The position numbers were made by a program, and so were the translations under genes. A stretch of DNA of 64,000 nucleotides from Cafeteria roenbergensis. Lineage: Eukaryota > Sar > Bigyra > Bicosoecida > Cafeteriaceae. The notes beneath the pieces are model-generated. The model ran no database searches, was not told where the DNA came from, and was given only the letters and a program-made list of their open reading frames with translations. Positions 8,135-18,018 of the stretch are shown in pieces. Each line of letters starts with the position of its first letter. Within the stretch, counting starts at the first letter, position 1. The DNA lies in NCBI GenBank assembly GCA_008330645.1, contig VLTN01000090.1, forward strand, positions 1 through 64,000, read 5' to 3'.

Positions 8135-11100
8135 TTGGGAGCGCCCGGCATGCGCGGCCGCGTTCCCCTGGGCTGCGTTGCAGCGGCGCTCGCGGGCTCA
8201 TGGGCGCTCGTCCTGGCTTCAAAGTCCGGGCAACCCGAGTGGGAACCCGTGCTAGAGCCAAAATGGCCCGCTTGCCCTCGGATGTCCTTCAGCCTGCGCG
8301 CCAGCTTCGACGACGCACACAGCTTCCCGATCACGTGGCAAGACGTTCTGGGCGTGGGAGGAGTCGGCGCCGAAGACAGCAATGCTCGGCTAGAAGACGA
8401 CCCAGTTTTGCCGCCCTTGCCTTGGTGGTGTATCGGCGCCGTTGCATGTGCCAGGATGAAAACAGGATCTCCGCTGCGCGACGCGCCCGGCGACCTGCTG
8501 CAGAAAGCAATGTCACGGAACCGAGCCTGGGACGTGTGGTCGCGAGAGGCGTGGGTGCGGCAAACCTGGCGGATGCCGCTGTCCACGAGGCTGAACCGGG
8601 TACATGCTCGTCATGCATCCGAACTCCCAGCTGGTGCTGTGGTGGAGGTGGCCACGCCGGGCGAAGTAAATGCGTCCGACACCCTTCAGAGTTCTGGCAT
8701 CCTTGACAGTCGTGGGAGGTGGCGATGGAGTGCCCGACAGGCTGCAGCAACTGCGTTGGCAGCACGCAAAGCTGCGCCCGTGCTTGGCACCAGTTTTGCG
8801 CTGCCTCCGGGCTCACCTTTGCATGTCACTATCATTCTGGCCGACGACTGGGCCCCACTGTTCCGACGGCAGTGTAGGGGTCTCGGGGAGCCTCAGGCAG
8901 ATGAGGCCGAATCCGGAGGGAAAGTTGAGGACGTCGTGCCAAACAACACGGTGGCTGGCGGAGCCGATTCAGAAACGTCGTGCCCGCCCACACCTTCGGC
9001 TCTCAGCGAAAACGTTGTTGAAGAAAATCTGGGCGCGCAGTGCCAGGGCGGCAAGGATTCTGATGCTCTGGAGGGCGATTGTGAAGTCGCAGAGTCGGCC
9101 ACAACTTCCACAGGTGCGCCTGGTCAACGCAACAGAACGGGCGTTGATCCAGACGCATTCCCAGCAGCACCTGGCCCGGGCGTGGTCGATGCCCCTGGCA
9201 GTGGCGATGCAGTCGCCTGTGACTGGGCATCTGAGCCGCTGGAGAGGCGCTTGGGAGCCCTCACTTGGCACCTCATCGAGGTCGACGCTGAAGGGAGGGA
9301 GCGAGTTCTTGCCCCCTTGACTCCCGGCCTGCCCCTGCAGGTCAACCTGAAGGTGGGGAGTGCGCTTCGCGTGCGAATGAACCCTTCTCCGCCTCTTCCA
9401 GGCACGTCCATTGGCGCATCCGCTCCAGTGGAGGCTGACTCACTCGGCAGGGCTCTGGACCAGGCGGCCATGCAAGCAGGAAGGTCCTGGTCTGGGCGGC
9501 AAGTACCACGTGGAGCAGACTCGGGGGGATCGTGGCGTGGCCCAGTGGTGTGGGAGGCATTCGTGACTGGTCCCCCCGCCGAAGCCGACGGAGGCGTGTT
9601 GGTGATTGCAAGGTGCGATCCATCCGGGCAAGCAGCCGAGGGCCATGTCGCTTTCAGCGCCACGGAGACATCGGGCGCACAGGTGCCGCTCACAACAGCG
9701 TTGGGTCAAGTCACCAGCGGGCACTCCCGCACGAGGCCTTTGGAAAAATCCTTGGATGAGTCCGACTGTGCCACGCAGGGCAGCGACTGTGTCGCAGACG
9801 AGGAATCGGAGGCAGAAGCAGCCAAACTTGCACAGCTCTTCGCCGATGCCATGCCACTGGACATCGATGGTGCGGACGACAGCAGCGAGGAGGACCTTGA
9901 CGCAGACGAGGGGCTGGACTCGAGGGGCGGGGGCGGCGGTCACGGGATGGAGCAAGACCCTCATGGCGCGTCCACACAAGTGTGGTCGCTTCAGGTTCGG
10001 AGCAAAATGGGAACGGCCCGGGCATCCGATGCCCCAGAACCGCCCGAGGCCGCTCAGGACGTGACTCTGCAGTTTCCGGCGACGCTGGAATCTCTGTCTC
10101 GCAACAGCAGTGGCTCCGCCAGCATCTCCGTTTGGCGCCGTTGCAGCTCCCACAAGCAGCCGGTGTGTCCCGTCTGCGGTGGCGTGGGGGTGATCATGGC
10201 TGAGCAGGAGAGGCGACAGTGCGGAGCTTCGGCACTCTCCACTCCGGCGAGCGAAGCGTGGGGCGGAAGGAGGCGCACGTTGCCCAAGGACGGCGGCCGC
10301 ATATCCGGCCTGAGTGCGGAGGACGAACCCGAACCGCAATGCGTCGGCCCTCAAACTTCGGGCAGTTTTGCAGCTGCTTCCACATCGTCGAGGCACGGCT
10401 GGATCGGGCGGCGCGCTCCAACGCGACAGCAGCGCCGCATCGACGCGGCCTTCGCAGCAAGCCTCTGGGGCGCGCCTGGCACCCACGCAGGGACCCAAAC
10501 CGACGGTGATCCGAGCGACACGGATGCTGAAGCCGATCGCCCTCGATGCGGACTGCACTCGGTCGGTGTGGCTCACGTTTGCCAGCACTGCCTGGGAACA
10601 GGTTTGGGCGAGCCTCCTGAACAGCGCCCAAGTGACGATGCATGCCAGCTTCACGGAGTTGAAGCCACTGTGGCCTCGATAACGGCCACATTTGGGCCAG
10701 GACACGTAGAGGCAGCGTCTGTGGACTGCCGTGCGGCCGGCCACGAAGCTTTGCTTCAAGCGCCAGGACCGCTTCGGGCGATGGTCCAAGTACAAGATGA
10801 CAACCTGTGGCAGCGAGGGTTTGCGCCATCGGCGCATGCCGTCTGGGACCAGGGCCCCATTGTCCTTCCGTCTCCTCGCTCAAGGTATCTCGCGGCAGAG
10901 CCGACAGGAGCGCCAGCCGACATCCTGTCCACTCACACCATCTCGCTTGACCAAGCCCTCAGCGGTTGGGGCGCGATGTTCGCGCTGCCGTCTGGGGACC
11001 TGCTGTTCGTGGAGCACAGCGGCGAGACCATGCCCGGCGACTTTGTGATTGTGAGCGGAGCGGGCCTGCCGCGATGGGGGGGCTCGGGGTCCGGAGCAAC

Positions 11101-11869
11101 CGCTCACCGCGGGCCTGGGGCCGTTTGTGGCGTCCACGTTCGGATCAGTCGACAAGGGCAGGCCCCCCAGCCAGACAAGCGCGTCAGGGCGGCCATCCTT
11201 CCAGCATTGCCGGTTCAGCCCGCAGCCGCCACGGAAATCCTGAGGCCACTTGTGGGGGAGTCCGTTGCTGAAGACATTGGAGCTCACTCCTGCGCGCTCC
11301 ACTTGCCCAAGCAACTGCACAACGGCTCGAGGTGCTTCAGCCGGCATGCCAACAGCTCAGTCTTCGCCTGGACGTGCGGACGGCCAGCAGCTGTGAGCAA
11401 GGCCACGGTTCGCAGTGAAGTCCTCTGCATGCTTCGCGGCGCCGAGCCGTCTGAGGACGAAGCCCAGGCGTGGAGGAGTTTGACTGAGGGCTCGCTAGCT
11501 TGGCACGGCAGGAACTGCTCCAGCTTCTCCAACGCAACCATGGGCTCAATAATTCGCACGACCAAGGACCTTCAGACAATGTTGCGACGGGGATCGCAAC
11601 AGCGGTATCGTTGGCAGAAGCGGTCACGGATAGACTTCTTGGCCGCAACGCGGTCAGTTCGACTCGACACCGGGGCATGGGTGAGAGGGCCATGCATGGA
11701 CTCCGCCGACAGTGCAGACGATGTTGTCAAGCCCTTGATTCCCGTTGCATCGGACCAGTCCCCGCTCAATTGCACAGACCACGGGTCTGCGATGATCCAG
11801 ATGGTCGTGGACTTCCCTGAAATGTTGTCTGGAACCCAAAGACACGCGTTTAGGTCTGCTCTTGCGTAG
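8135..11869 (+). CDS. Large orphan protein with two CxxCxGxG half-motifs
   Basis: An open frame of 1244 residues with mixed, protein-like composition and no introns needed. The start may be 8135 or 8150; either gives a hydrophobic stretch (GCVAAALAGSWALVLA) that could be a signal peptide or anchor. An acidic stretch (about residues 540-610) is rich in D and E. Two zinc-type half motifs occur: CPVCGGVG at residues 678-685 and CQHCLGTG at 816-823, the CxxCxGxG pattern of DnaJ-type zinc centres. A Ser/Gly/Pro-rich middle separates these from a more ordered carboxy-terminal third containing LPSGDLLFVEHSGETMPGDF. No family is recognised. A long antisense frame (9440-10837) has no protein-like features. 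That this is a real gene is inferred from length and composition; it could contain unrecognised introns. Confidence 0.5.
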   Translation: MGAPGMRGRVPLGCVAAALAGSWALVLASKSGQPEWEPVLEPKWPACPRMSFSLRASFDDAHSFPITWQDVLGVGGVGAEDSNARLEDDPVLPPLPWWCIGAVACARMKTGSPLRDAPGDLLQKAMSRNRAWDVWSREAWVRQTWRMPLSTRLNRVHARHASELPAGAVVEVATPGEVNASDTLQSSGILDSRGRWRWSARQAAATALAARKAAPVLGTSFALPPGSPLHVTIILADDWAPLFRRQCRGLGEPQADEAESGGKVEDVVPNNTVAGGADSETSCPPTPSALSENVVEENLGAQCQGGKDSDALEGDCEVAESATTSTGAPGQRNRTGVDPDAFPAAPGPGVVDAPGSGDAVACDWASEPLERRLGALTWHLIEVDAEGRERVLAPLTPGLPLQVNLKVGSALRVRMNPSPPLPGTSIGASAPVEADSLGRALDQAAMQAGRSWSGRQVPRGADSGGSWRGPVVWEAFVTGPPAEADGGVLVIARCDPSGQAAEGHVAFSATETSGAQVPLTTALGQVTSGHSRTRPLEKSLDESDCATQGSDCVADEESEAEAAKLAQLFADAMPLDIDGADDSSEEDLDADEGLDSRGGGGGHGMEQDPHGASTQVWSLQVRSKMGTARASDAPEPPEAAQDVTLQFPATLESLSRNSSGSASISVWRRCSSHKQPVCPVCGGVGVIMAEQERRQCGASALSTPASEAWGGRRRTLPKDGGRISGLSAEDEPEPQCVGPQTSGSFAAASTSSRHGWIGRRAPTRQQRRIDAAFAASLWGAPGTHAGTQTDGDPSDTDAEADRPRCGLHSVGVAHVCQHCLGTGLGEPPEQRPSDDACQLHGVEATVASITATFGPGHVEAASVDCRAAGHEALLQAPGPLRAMVQVQDDNLWQRGFAPSAHAVWDQGPIVLPSPRSRYLAAEPTGAPADILSTHTISLDQALSGWGAMFALPSGDLLFVEHSGETMPGDFVIVSGAGLPRWGGSGSGATAHRGPGAVCGVHVRISRQGQAPQPDKRVRAAILPALPVQPAAATEILRPLVGESVAEDIGAHSCALHLPKQLHNGSRCFSRHANSSVFAWTCGRPAAVSKATVRSEVLCMLRGAEPSEDEAQAWRSLTEGSLAWHGRNCSSFSNATMGSIIRTTKDLQTMLRRGSQQRYRWQKRSRIDFLAATRSVRLDTGAWVRGPCMDSADSADDVVKPLIPVASDQSPLNCTDHGSAMIQMVVDFPEMLSGTQRHAFRSALA

Positions 11870-14334
11870 CGAGAGTGAAGCCGTCGTTCGTGTACCCTTT
11901 CCGTACTGAATTCATGACATTGAGACGATGCCTCAGTCCGAACCCACACCATCAGCCGGCTCACCGAAGCAGGACAATGTGACCAGCTCCTGCCACTCGC
12001 TTGCTTCGGGGCTTAAAGGGGACAAGGCACACGCGCTGATGGCAGCAAGAGCAACGGGCCGAGCACTCAAGAATCCGCCAGCAAGCAAACCTCTCGAAAA
12101 TTTGGAAAACAGCTGCACAAAGCACGACGGCCCAAGCGCTGCAGGGTGGCAACCACACCAGGAACCGGACGGCCAGCAACCTGGTGGGAGGCCAAGCGCT
12201 GAAAAGCCACCCGCTCCGCTGCAGAGGAGCCTTGAGTCAATGCTTGGACTCCGAACACCGACTACCATGGCTGGGCCCAAGGCCTGTAGCCAGCCGGTGG
12301 ATCTGCCTCGCAAACTCATTGGTCATAGCGGCTCACAAGTTGTCGAGGAGGGCCTGCGGAAGAAGTGCAGCGTGTTCCGACGTTGGACTAAGCGACGCTC
12401 TCTCGTGCGTGACGAGAAGCAGCCATGGCATGGAAGGATACAGACATCGCACGAAGGTATGCCCCTCGGGTAGGCAGTCTTGAACTGCAGGAAACTGGTT
12501 TGCCTTCAGGTGTTTGAAGCCTGAACGGGTTGGTCAGTCAGAGGCTGAGGGATCTAGTGGCAACGAGAGGCACAAGATTGCAATGCTAGGCAAGCAAGAA
12601 AGTTGCACCTCGACGGATGGCGAGTGAAGAGTCTGCAGGACAGCTGCGCAAAGCCTCAGCGGTGCGGACCCTTTGGTTCTTCCTACTGCACCGGTGTCCC
12701 CCTCAGCAGCTCGGCTGAGTGCAACAAATGCATCGATGCATGGCATCTTCCTCCCAGCCACCTCAGTGGGCACAAACATTGTCGCCTCCAACCAAATTGC
12801 AAAAGCACGGTCCCTGTAAAAGAGCCATCACGAGCAAACAAGAATTCAATTTGTGGTCACCAGTTAAGCTAGACACAACCAAAAGCTGGCGAGCCCGTCA
12901 TCCTGAACGAGTTGTGAACTGGACGTAAGTGCTCCGCCCGCGCAAGAAAGGCCAGGCCGTCTGGAAAACATCGCCGGATGCCCGACAACTGATTGAGACT
13001 GGTGAAATTGCAAGATTTCTCAGTCGCAACGTCCGTCGGACGAGCCGCGCCAGAATGAGTGTCTGCCTCTTCGGCCGTCGCCTTCATACGACCTAGCCGC
13101 CAGCAGCATGTCCCGTGTACTCGCACCCTGCGTTGGGGCGTGCCGGAAGTCATCACGCAGCAAAGACACGGTGGCCGCACCATCTCCATACCAGACTGCC
13201 TGTGTCCACAACGCATTGGTGTTGCCAGTGGGAGCCATTCTTGTGTGTTGCAATCGTGTGACGGGTGGCACGAGTAGGGAGTCAGGCTGCTCAGGAGTGG
13301 ACTATCTATGAACTGCTCCCTGACATCCCTGGTCTTGGCGCCCAGTTGGGCTGCCTCCATGCCATTTGGAACCTCCGGATGAAGCAATAGCTGCTGCGCT
13401 AGGTTGGTGATTGAGAGATTGCGAGACTGAAAGAGTCAGAGAGAGAGGGAGAGAGAATGTCTTGGCCTGCTTCATGTATGCGTGCCTGTAAGCCCACAAG
13501 CAGAGAAGAAGCGGGGCAAGTCGGTGAAATGACCCCGACATCATTCGACAGACGTGACTCGAAGGCCTCTCACCGTGTGGACCTCGGTGCACTGCAGCGA
13601 TTCGGCCCGGCTGCAACTTGCAACTGCGCCACACCAAGCAGGTGCTTGTGGCTAGTGTGGAGCTTGGTTTCGCTTTTTCCAAGCAAAGTCAGCTGCCTGC
13701 TCAAGGGCGACACCAACGTTTGATCCCAAGTCAAGGCGCTCAACTCTGCGTATCCCATGGCAAACTGGTTCCTGAGCGGTCGGTTGCTCTTCGATGTCGG
13801 ACTCGCGCATGTTTGCTGTTCAGCCGTCGGCGTCCGATGCCAGAAAATTAATCCAGCGTGGGGCCTTGCCCAGGCGTTGGCGTCGATTCAAGCCGGAGCA
13901 GCTCCTTGCCCACGGTGTTGTAATGGCCCCGGGATCCTGGCTCGCAGGGGTATCAAGGCCCGTCCAGAAGCGCAGCATGCGCCTTGCAGAAGTTTGCTCG
14001 CTCTGTGACGATGTGGTGCAAGCACAGCCGAAATGAGCGGCGCACATTGTTACCAGGTTTTACCTCTAGACTCCTAGCATTCGACGCCCAGCCCAGCCCG
14101 GCCAGGTTCGACGAATAGGCCGGCCGAAGTGGGTTGGTGCGTGCAGGTGAGTGCGAATGCGGCACTTTTGCTGTGTTGGGGTGGGGCGTGTGCGTGCGAA
14201 TGCTCGGCCCGCATTGGGTCGGCTTGGCGCTTGTGCTTGTGTGTTTTGGCGGACAAGCGGTGCGCCGTCAAGCAGGGTCTTGAGGCGGCGAGAGGCGCAC
14301 AACGCAACTGAATCGCTCGGCGCTCCAGCGTCGC
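11870..14334. other. Gene-poor stretch between orphan gene and BOP1
   Basis: About 2.5 kb with only short or weak frames. The best is 11928-12473 (plus, 181 residues, P/S/K-rich, ending MPLG), which has no recognised domain and could be a downstream exon or chance. On the minus strand near 13050-13230 a few ankyrin-like words appear (ALWTQAVWYGDGAATVSLL), too degenerate to call. A GA-rich microsatellite lies at 13433-13456. Both flanking genes end facing this stretch, so it also holds two 3' ends. Confidence 0.5.
13433..13456. repeat. (GA)n microsatellite
   Basis: A short purine run of the agagag/gggaga type within the gene-poor stretch. Confidence 0.7.
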
Positions 14335-17300
14335 TCAAGGCAGGTCCTGGTGAAGGACTGCCTTTCCGTCGGCGCCGGCGGTGACGAGCCAGGGCTGCGT
14401 GGGGTGCCACGCGAGGGCGAGGGTTGCGAGCCCGTCTTCGGTGCGGGGGCAGGGGCGCAGAATCTTGACCGGCACGATGACTGGGTCCATCGACATGTCG
14501 GCGGGCAGCGGCGGGCGGGCGTGGAACACCTGCACGCGGCCGTCGTCGCTGGCCGTGGCGAGCAGCGGGTGGGCTCCCTGGTGGAAGGCTGCGTCTCTGA
14601 CGGCCTCCTCGTGGTAGCGGAGCGTCTGCCAGGCGTGCTCGGACACTTCCGTGTCGAACCAGCTGACGCGGCGGTCGAAGCCCCCCACGACCATGTGCTC
14701 GCCCTCGGGGTGCATTGCCAGGCAGCTGATCCAGCGCGGCCCCCGCTGCAGCTTCTGCAGCTGCTCGCGCTTTGCGAGGCTGTAGCGCCGGACGGCGCGG
14801 CGGGTGGCGATGAGCAGCTCCGGCGCCGAGGGGTGGAACACCGCCGTCTGCACCGCACCGCCCTTGAGCGCGAGCCCCCCTGCCTCCGTGAAGGGGAACT
14901 GCGAGCGGCGCTTGGTCAGCTGGTGCAGCAGCACCGGCGCCACGGGAGCCCCGGGGCACACCGTCACGACGTAGTCGCCCTTAGGGTGCCACCCCAGGCT
15001 GCGGACGGCGCTGTGGTGGCGCAGACACGCGGCAACGCCGGCGGTTCCGGGCGCCGCCAGCGCCTCCGGGCTGGACAGGGCCGCTGCGCTTAGGGAGTAG
15101 CGCCTGTATGCGGCGTCGCTGCCTGCGCCGGCGTCGTCTGCGCCGTCCTCGACGTCGACGTCCTCGTCGTGGTCCGTTGAGCCGTCCTGCCCAGCAATCC
15201 ACATCCACCTCACGAAGCGACGGCGGGCCTTTGGCACGGCTGCGCCGTCAACGGTCTCGTCGAAGGCGTCGCCGCCGGAGGGTGCGCCCTCCAGCGGCCG
15301 TGGGGCGGAGTCCCGCGCGATGGCCGCGGCCTCGTCGGCGTCGACGTCGTCCTCGTCGCCGGCCGTCGAGGTGGCAGAGCCGGGTACAACGACGTCGGTC
15401 ATGGTGGCAGCGAGTCGGGCCGCACGCGAGAGCGCCACGGTGGCCACGGCGTCGGCGTCGGCGGCGTCGGCGCGGGCGGCTGCCTCCGCGGCTGCGTCCT
15501 CGTCGTCGCCGGCGGCAGCGATGGCGTCGGCGCGGGCCGCGGCCCGGGCTGCCGCGAGCTGGGCGGTGGCCTCCGCCTGGCGGGCCGCCTCCGCCGCTGT
15601 GCCCGCGAGGAGTGAGTGCGTGGTCTGAAGCTGCTCCGGGGTGGCGAGCCCCGGGTAGACGACGATGACGTCGGGCCCCACCGCCGCCAGCAGGACGTGG
15701 GCGGCGGGGTTGGGGTTCCACCGCACGGCGGAGACGATGACGGACCCGCCGCCGAGGCCGGCGGCGGCGGAGGCCGCTGCTGCGCGCGACGCGGCTGCCT
15801 TGGCTGCGATGCTGGCTGCGCCAGCCTCCTCGTCGTCCGAGTCGGCGGCGGCCGCCGCAGCCGCTGCCGCCGCCTCGGCGGCCTCCCCAGCCGCCGCCGC
15901 CTCCCTGTTCCGCGCGTCGCCGACGTCGGCGAAGCGCCAGCAGCGGAGCTCGCGGCCGGTTTCCAGGTCCCAGACGCGGAGCGACCCGTCGTCGCCGCCG
16001 GTGGCCACGAACTGGCCGTCGGGGCTGACGTCCACGCAGCGGACGCGGCCGGTGTGGCCCTCGTACGTGACCGCGGCGGTGGTGGGGAAGGGGCGCAGCT
16101 CCCGCGGGTCCGGCAGCTTGGGCAGGAGCGACGCGACGTCGCTCACGTTGAGGCGCTGCCTGACCCGCCGCGGCGCGAGGTAGAGGTCGAGGCATCGCTC
16201 AAAGCGCTCGCGGAGGAGGGGGGCGTAGGCGGGCACCGCGCGCAGGCTGTCGTAGCGGGTGGGCTCGAGGTCCCCCTCCAGGCCGGCGGGGCGGCGGTGG
16301 CGCGGGGTGGCCTGCCACACCTCGCGCTCCTTGTCGGTGAGGAGGAACTCTCGCGGCGGGCGGTAGGAGGCCGCGTGGCCGGGGGGGCGGGGCTTGGGCG
16401 CGGCGATGTGGCCCGGCTGCCCGCGGGGGCGGTGAGCCGGGTCGAGCGCCCCGCTGGCCATGTCATGCGGGTCCACCGCCATGCCGTCCGCGCCCCACAG
16501 CGAGTAGGTGGGCTCACGCGCCGCCCGCTCCTTGGCCTTGGGGTCCAGGTCGGCGAGGCGCTCCTCCGCCGTGCGCACCCTGAGGCGGCCCTCCCGGATC
16601 GCCCGGCGCAGCTTGTTCACGCGCATGGCCTCCCAGCGCGAGGGCAGGAAGCGGCGCTTGGGCTCGTAGTCGCCCTCGGAGTACAGCGCCGACGGGTCGT
16701 CCTTGTCCGGCACGGCGAAGAGGTCCGTGAGGTTGTAGTCGTCGCTCGTCTCGTCGAACTCCGGGTGCGCGAAACCGCCCTCGCGCATGGTCTTGAGCAT
16801 GCCGACGTCGCGCGCAGACAGGGTGACCTCCTCGTCGTTCTCGCTGTCGTACACGGTCCAGCGGAAGGCCACGGGGTCCTCCTGAGACTTGAGGAACTGG
16901 GCGATGCGGTCTTCGCCCTCGCGGCGGGCGATGGGCGCGCCGCTGACGTCGTAGCCGACGATGGGCAGGCCGGCGTACCACTCGCGGGGCACCGACGACC
17001 CGGCGGTGTTCTTGGGGGCCTCGTCGTCGGAGGAGAGGTCGTCCACGTGCATGCGGACGGCGGCGGCGTCGCCGGTCCCGGCGCCCATGGCGGCCACGGG
17101 GCGGGCGGAGGGGGCGAGGGCGGCGGCGGCGGCGGCGGAGGCGGGGTCACGGGCGCTTGCCCGGGCCGCGGCGCCGTCCGCGTCGGCTGCCTCCAGGCCG
17201 GCGGGCAGGACGCCGAGCGACGCCGCCACGCCGCGGGCAAGCGCGGACACGGGCAGGCGGGCCCGGAGGGCGGCGGCGGCGCGGGCCGCCTCCTCGCGGC

Positions 17301-18018
17301 GAGACGCGGCCGCGCGGCCCTCGGCGGTGGCGCGCGAGGGCTCTGCCGACGAAGTGGCGAGCTGCGCCCCGAGCGCCGCCCTGTTGAAGGCGTCCGTGAC
17401 GGCCTCGCGCGCCCGGCGAGTCCGGCTGCGCAGTGCCGCCGCCTCGAGCGCCGCCGCGTACCGGCTGTCCGACTTGCTCTCCGCAGCCGCAGCGTCGTCG
17501 CCGCTGTCGTCGTCGTCGTCGCCACCGCCGCCGCCGGCGTGGCTGGAAGCGGGCGCACCGCCGGCCGCGTCCTCGTCCTCGTCGCTGGACCAGCTTCCGT
17601 CCCAGTCCCCCTCGTCCTCGCCCTCCTCGTCCTCCTCCTCCTCCTCGTCGGCATCCTCGGACGCGGACTGCATCTCGTCCTCCTCTTCGCTCACACTCTC
17701 GCTCTTGGTCTCCTCCTCCGCGGCCTGGGCGCGCTTGCCACGAGTCGCCTGCTTGCCCGGCTGGGCGCTGGCCGCCGCCGAGCCCTTGCGGCCCGCTGCG
17801 GCACGCCCGCTGGCAACTGCCACACCGCCCTTGCGAGCGGCCTGCTTGCTGAGGGCCCTCTTGCCCGCCTTGCCGCCGGCGACGGGCTTGCTTCCGTCCC
17901 AAGCAAAGCCGACTTCCTTGGCCTCTGCCACCTCCCTCGAACGGCTGCGCCGGCCCGCAGACGAGCCAGAGCCCGCCAGCTCGGCCGCCGGAGCTGATGT
18001 GCGACCCCGCTTGGGCAT
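14335..18018 (-). CDS. BOP1: BOP1/ERB1 ribosome biogenesis WD40 protein
   Basis: BOP1 (yeast Erb1) is a nucleolar component of the PeBoW complex (PES1-BOP1-WDR12) needed for 27S/32S pre-rRNA processing and 60S assembly. The 1227-residue single-exon frame starts MPKRGRTSAP with basic, nuclear-type stretches, then an acidic D/E/S region (about residues 95-180). Next is the BOP1NT domain (about 340-640) with YAGLPIVGYDVSG, the EPTYSLWGADG segment, and LYLAPRRVRQRLNV just before the propeller. WD40 blades begin at EGHTGRVRCVDVSPDG (about 655) with GGDDGSLRVWDLETGREL and run to ATASDDGRVQVFH and VTAGADGKAVLHQDLP at the end. The propeller is interrupted by Ala/Asp-rich insertions (about 690-990), making the protein some 400-500 residues longer than human or yeast homologues. 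It starts close to, and divergent from, CUL4. The family call is firm. Confidence 0.95.
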   Translation of the reverse strand: MPKRGRTSAPAAELAGSGSSAGRRSRSREVAEAKEVGFAWDGSKPVAGGKAGKRALSKQAARKGGVAVASGRAAAGRKGSAAASAQPGKQATRGKRAQAAEEETKSESVSEEEDEMQSASEDADEEEEEDEEGEDEGDWDGSWSSDEDEDAAGGAPASSHAGGGGGDDDDDSGDDAAAAESKSDSRYAAALEAAALRSRTRRAREAVTDAFNRAALGAQLATSSAEPSRATAEGRAAASRREEAARAAAALRARLPVSALARGVAASLGVLPAGLEAADADGAAARASARDPASAAAAAALAPSARPVAAMGAGTGDAAAVRMHVDDLSSDDEAPKNTAGSSVPREWYAGLPIVGYDVSGAPIARREGEDRIAQFLKSQEDPVAFRWTVYDSENDEEVTLSARDVGMLKTMREGGFAHPEFDETSDDYNLTDLFAVPDKDDPSALYSEGDYEPKRRFLPSRWEAMRVNKLRRAIREGRLRVRTAEERLADLDPKAKERAAREPTYSLWGADGMAVDPHDMASGALDPAHRPRGQPGHIAAPKPRPPGHAASYRPPREFLLTDKEREVWQATPRHRRPAGLEGDLEPTRYDSLRAVPAYAPLLRERFERCLDLYLAPRRVRQRLNVSDVASLLPKLPDPRELRPFPTTAAVTYEGHTGRVRCVDVSPDGQFVATGGDDGSLRVWDLETGRELRCWRFADVGDARNREAAAAGEAAEAAAAAAAAAADSDDEEAGAASIAAKAAASRAAAASAAAGLGGGSVIVSAVRWNPNPAAHVLLAAVGPDVIVVYPGLATPEQLQTTHSLLAGTAAEAARQAEATAQLAAARAAARADAIAAAGDDEDAAAEAAARADAADADAVATVALSRAARLAATMTDVVVPGSATSTAGDEDDVDADEAAAIARDSAPRPLEGAPSGGDAFDETVDGAAVPKARRRFVRWMWIAGQDGSTDHDEDVDVEDGADDAGAGSDAAYRRYSLSAAALSSPEALAAPGTAGVAACLRHHSAVRSLGWHPKGDYVVTVCPGAPVAPVLLHQLTKRRSQFPFTEAGGLALKGGAVQTAVFHPSAPELLIATRRAVRRYSLAKREQLQKLQRGPRWISCLAMHPEGEHMVVGGFDRRVSWFDTEVSEHAWQTLRYHEEAVRDAAFHQGAHPLLATASDDGRVQVFHARPPLPADMSMDPVIVPVKILRPCPRTEDGLATLALAWHPTQPWLVTAGADGKAVLHQDLP

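Noticed and set aside
4507-8700. Long plus-strand frames over the ankyrin array, up to about 390 residues
   Set aside because: They read repeated introns and exons in antisense; the ankyrin motifs are on the minus strand.
9440-10837. Long minus-strand frame (465 residues) inside the orphan gene
   Set aside because: Composition is Arg/Ala/Pro/Cys-rich without domains; it is an antisense shadow of a GC-rich coding frame.
11928-12473. 181-residue plus-strand frame after the orphan gene
   Set aside because: P/S/K-rich with no domain, plausible as chance or as an unresolved downstream exon; not supported as a gene.
13020-13271. Ankyrin-like words on the minus strand (ALWTQAVWYGDGAATVSLL)
   Set aside because: Only one blurred repeat, no splice-site frame like that of the two real ankyrin genes; could be a decayed exon but not demonstrable.
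15616-17997. 793-residue plus-strand frame opposite BOP1
   Set aside because: It lies wholly antisense to a firmly identified gene and is compositionally random (Gly/Arg/Val-rich).
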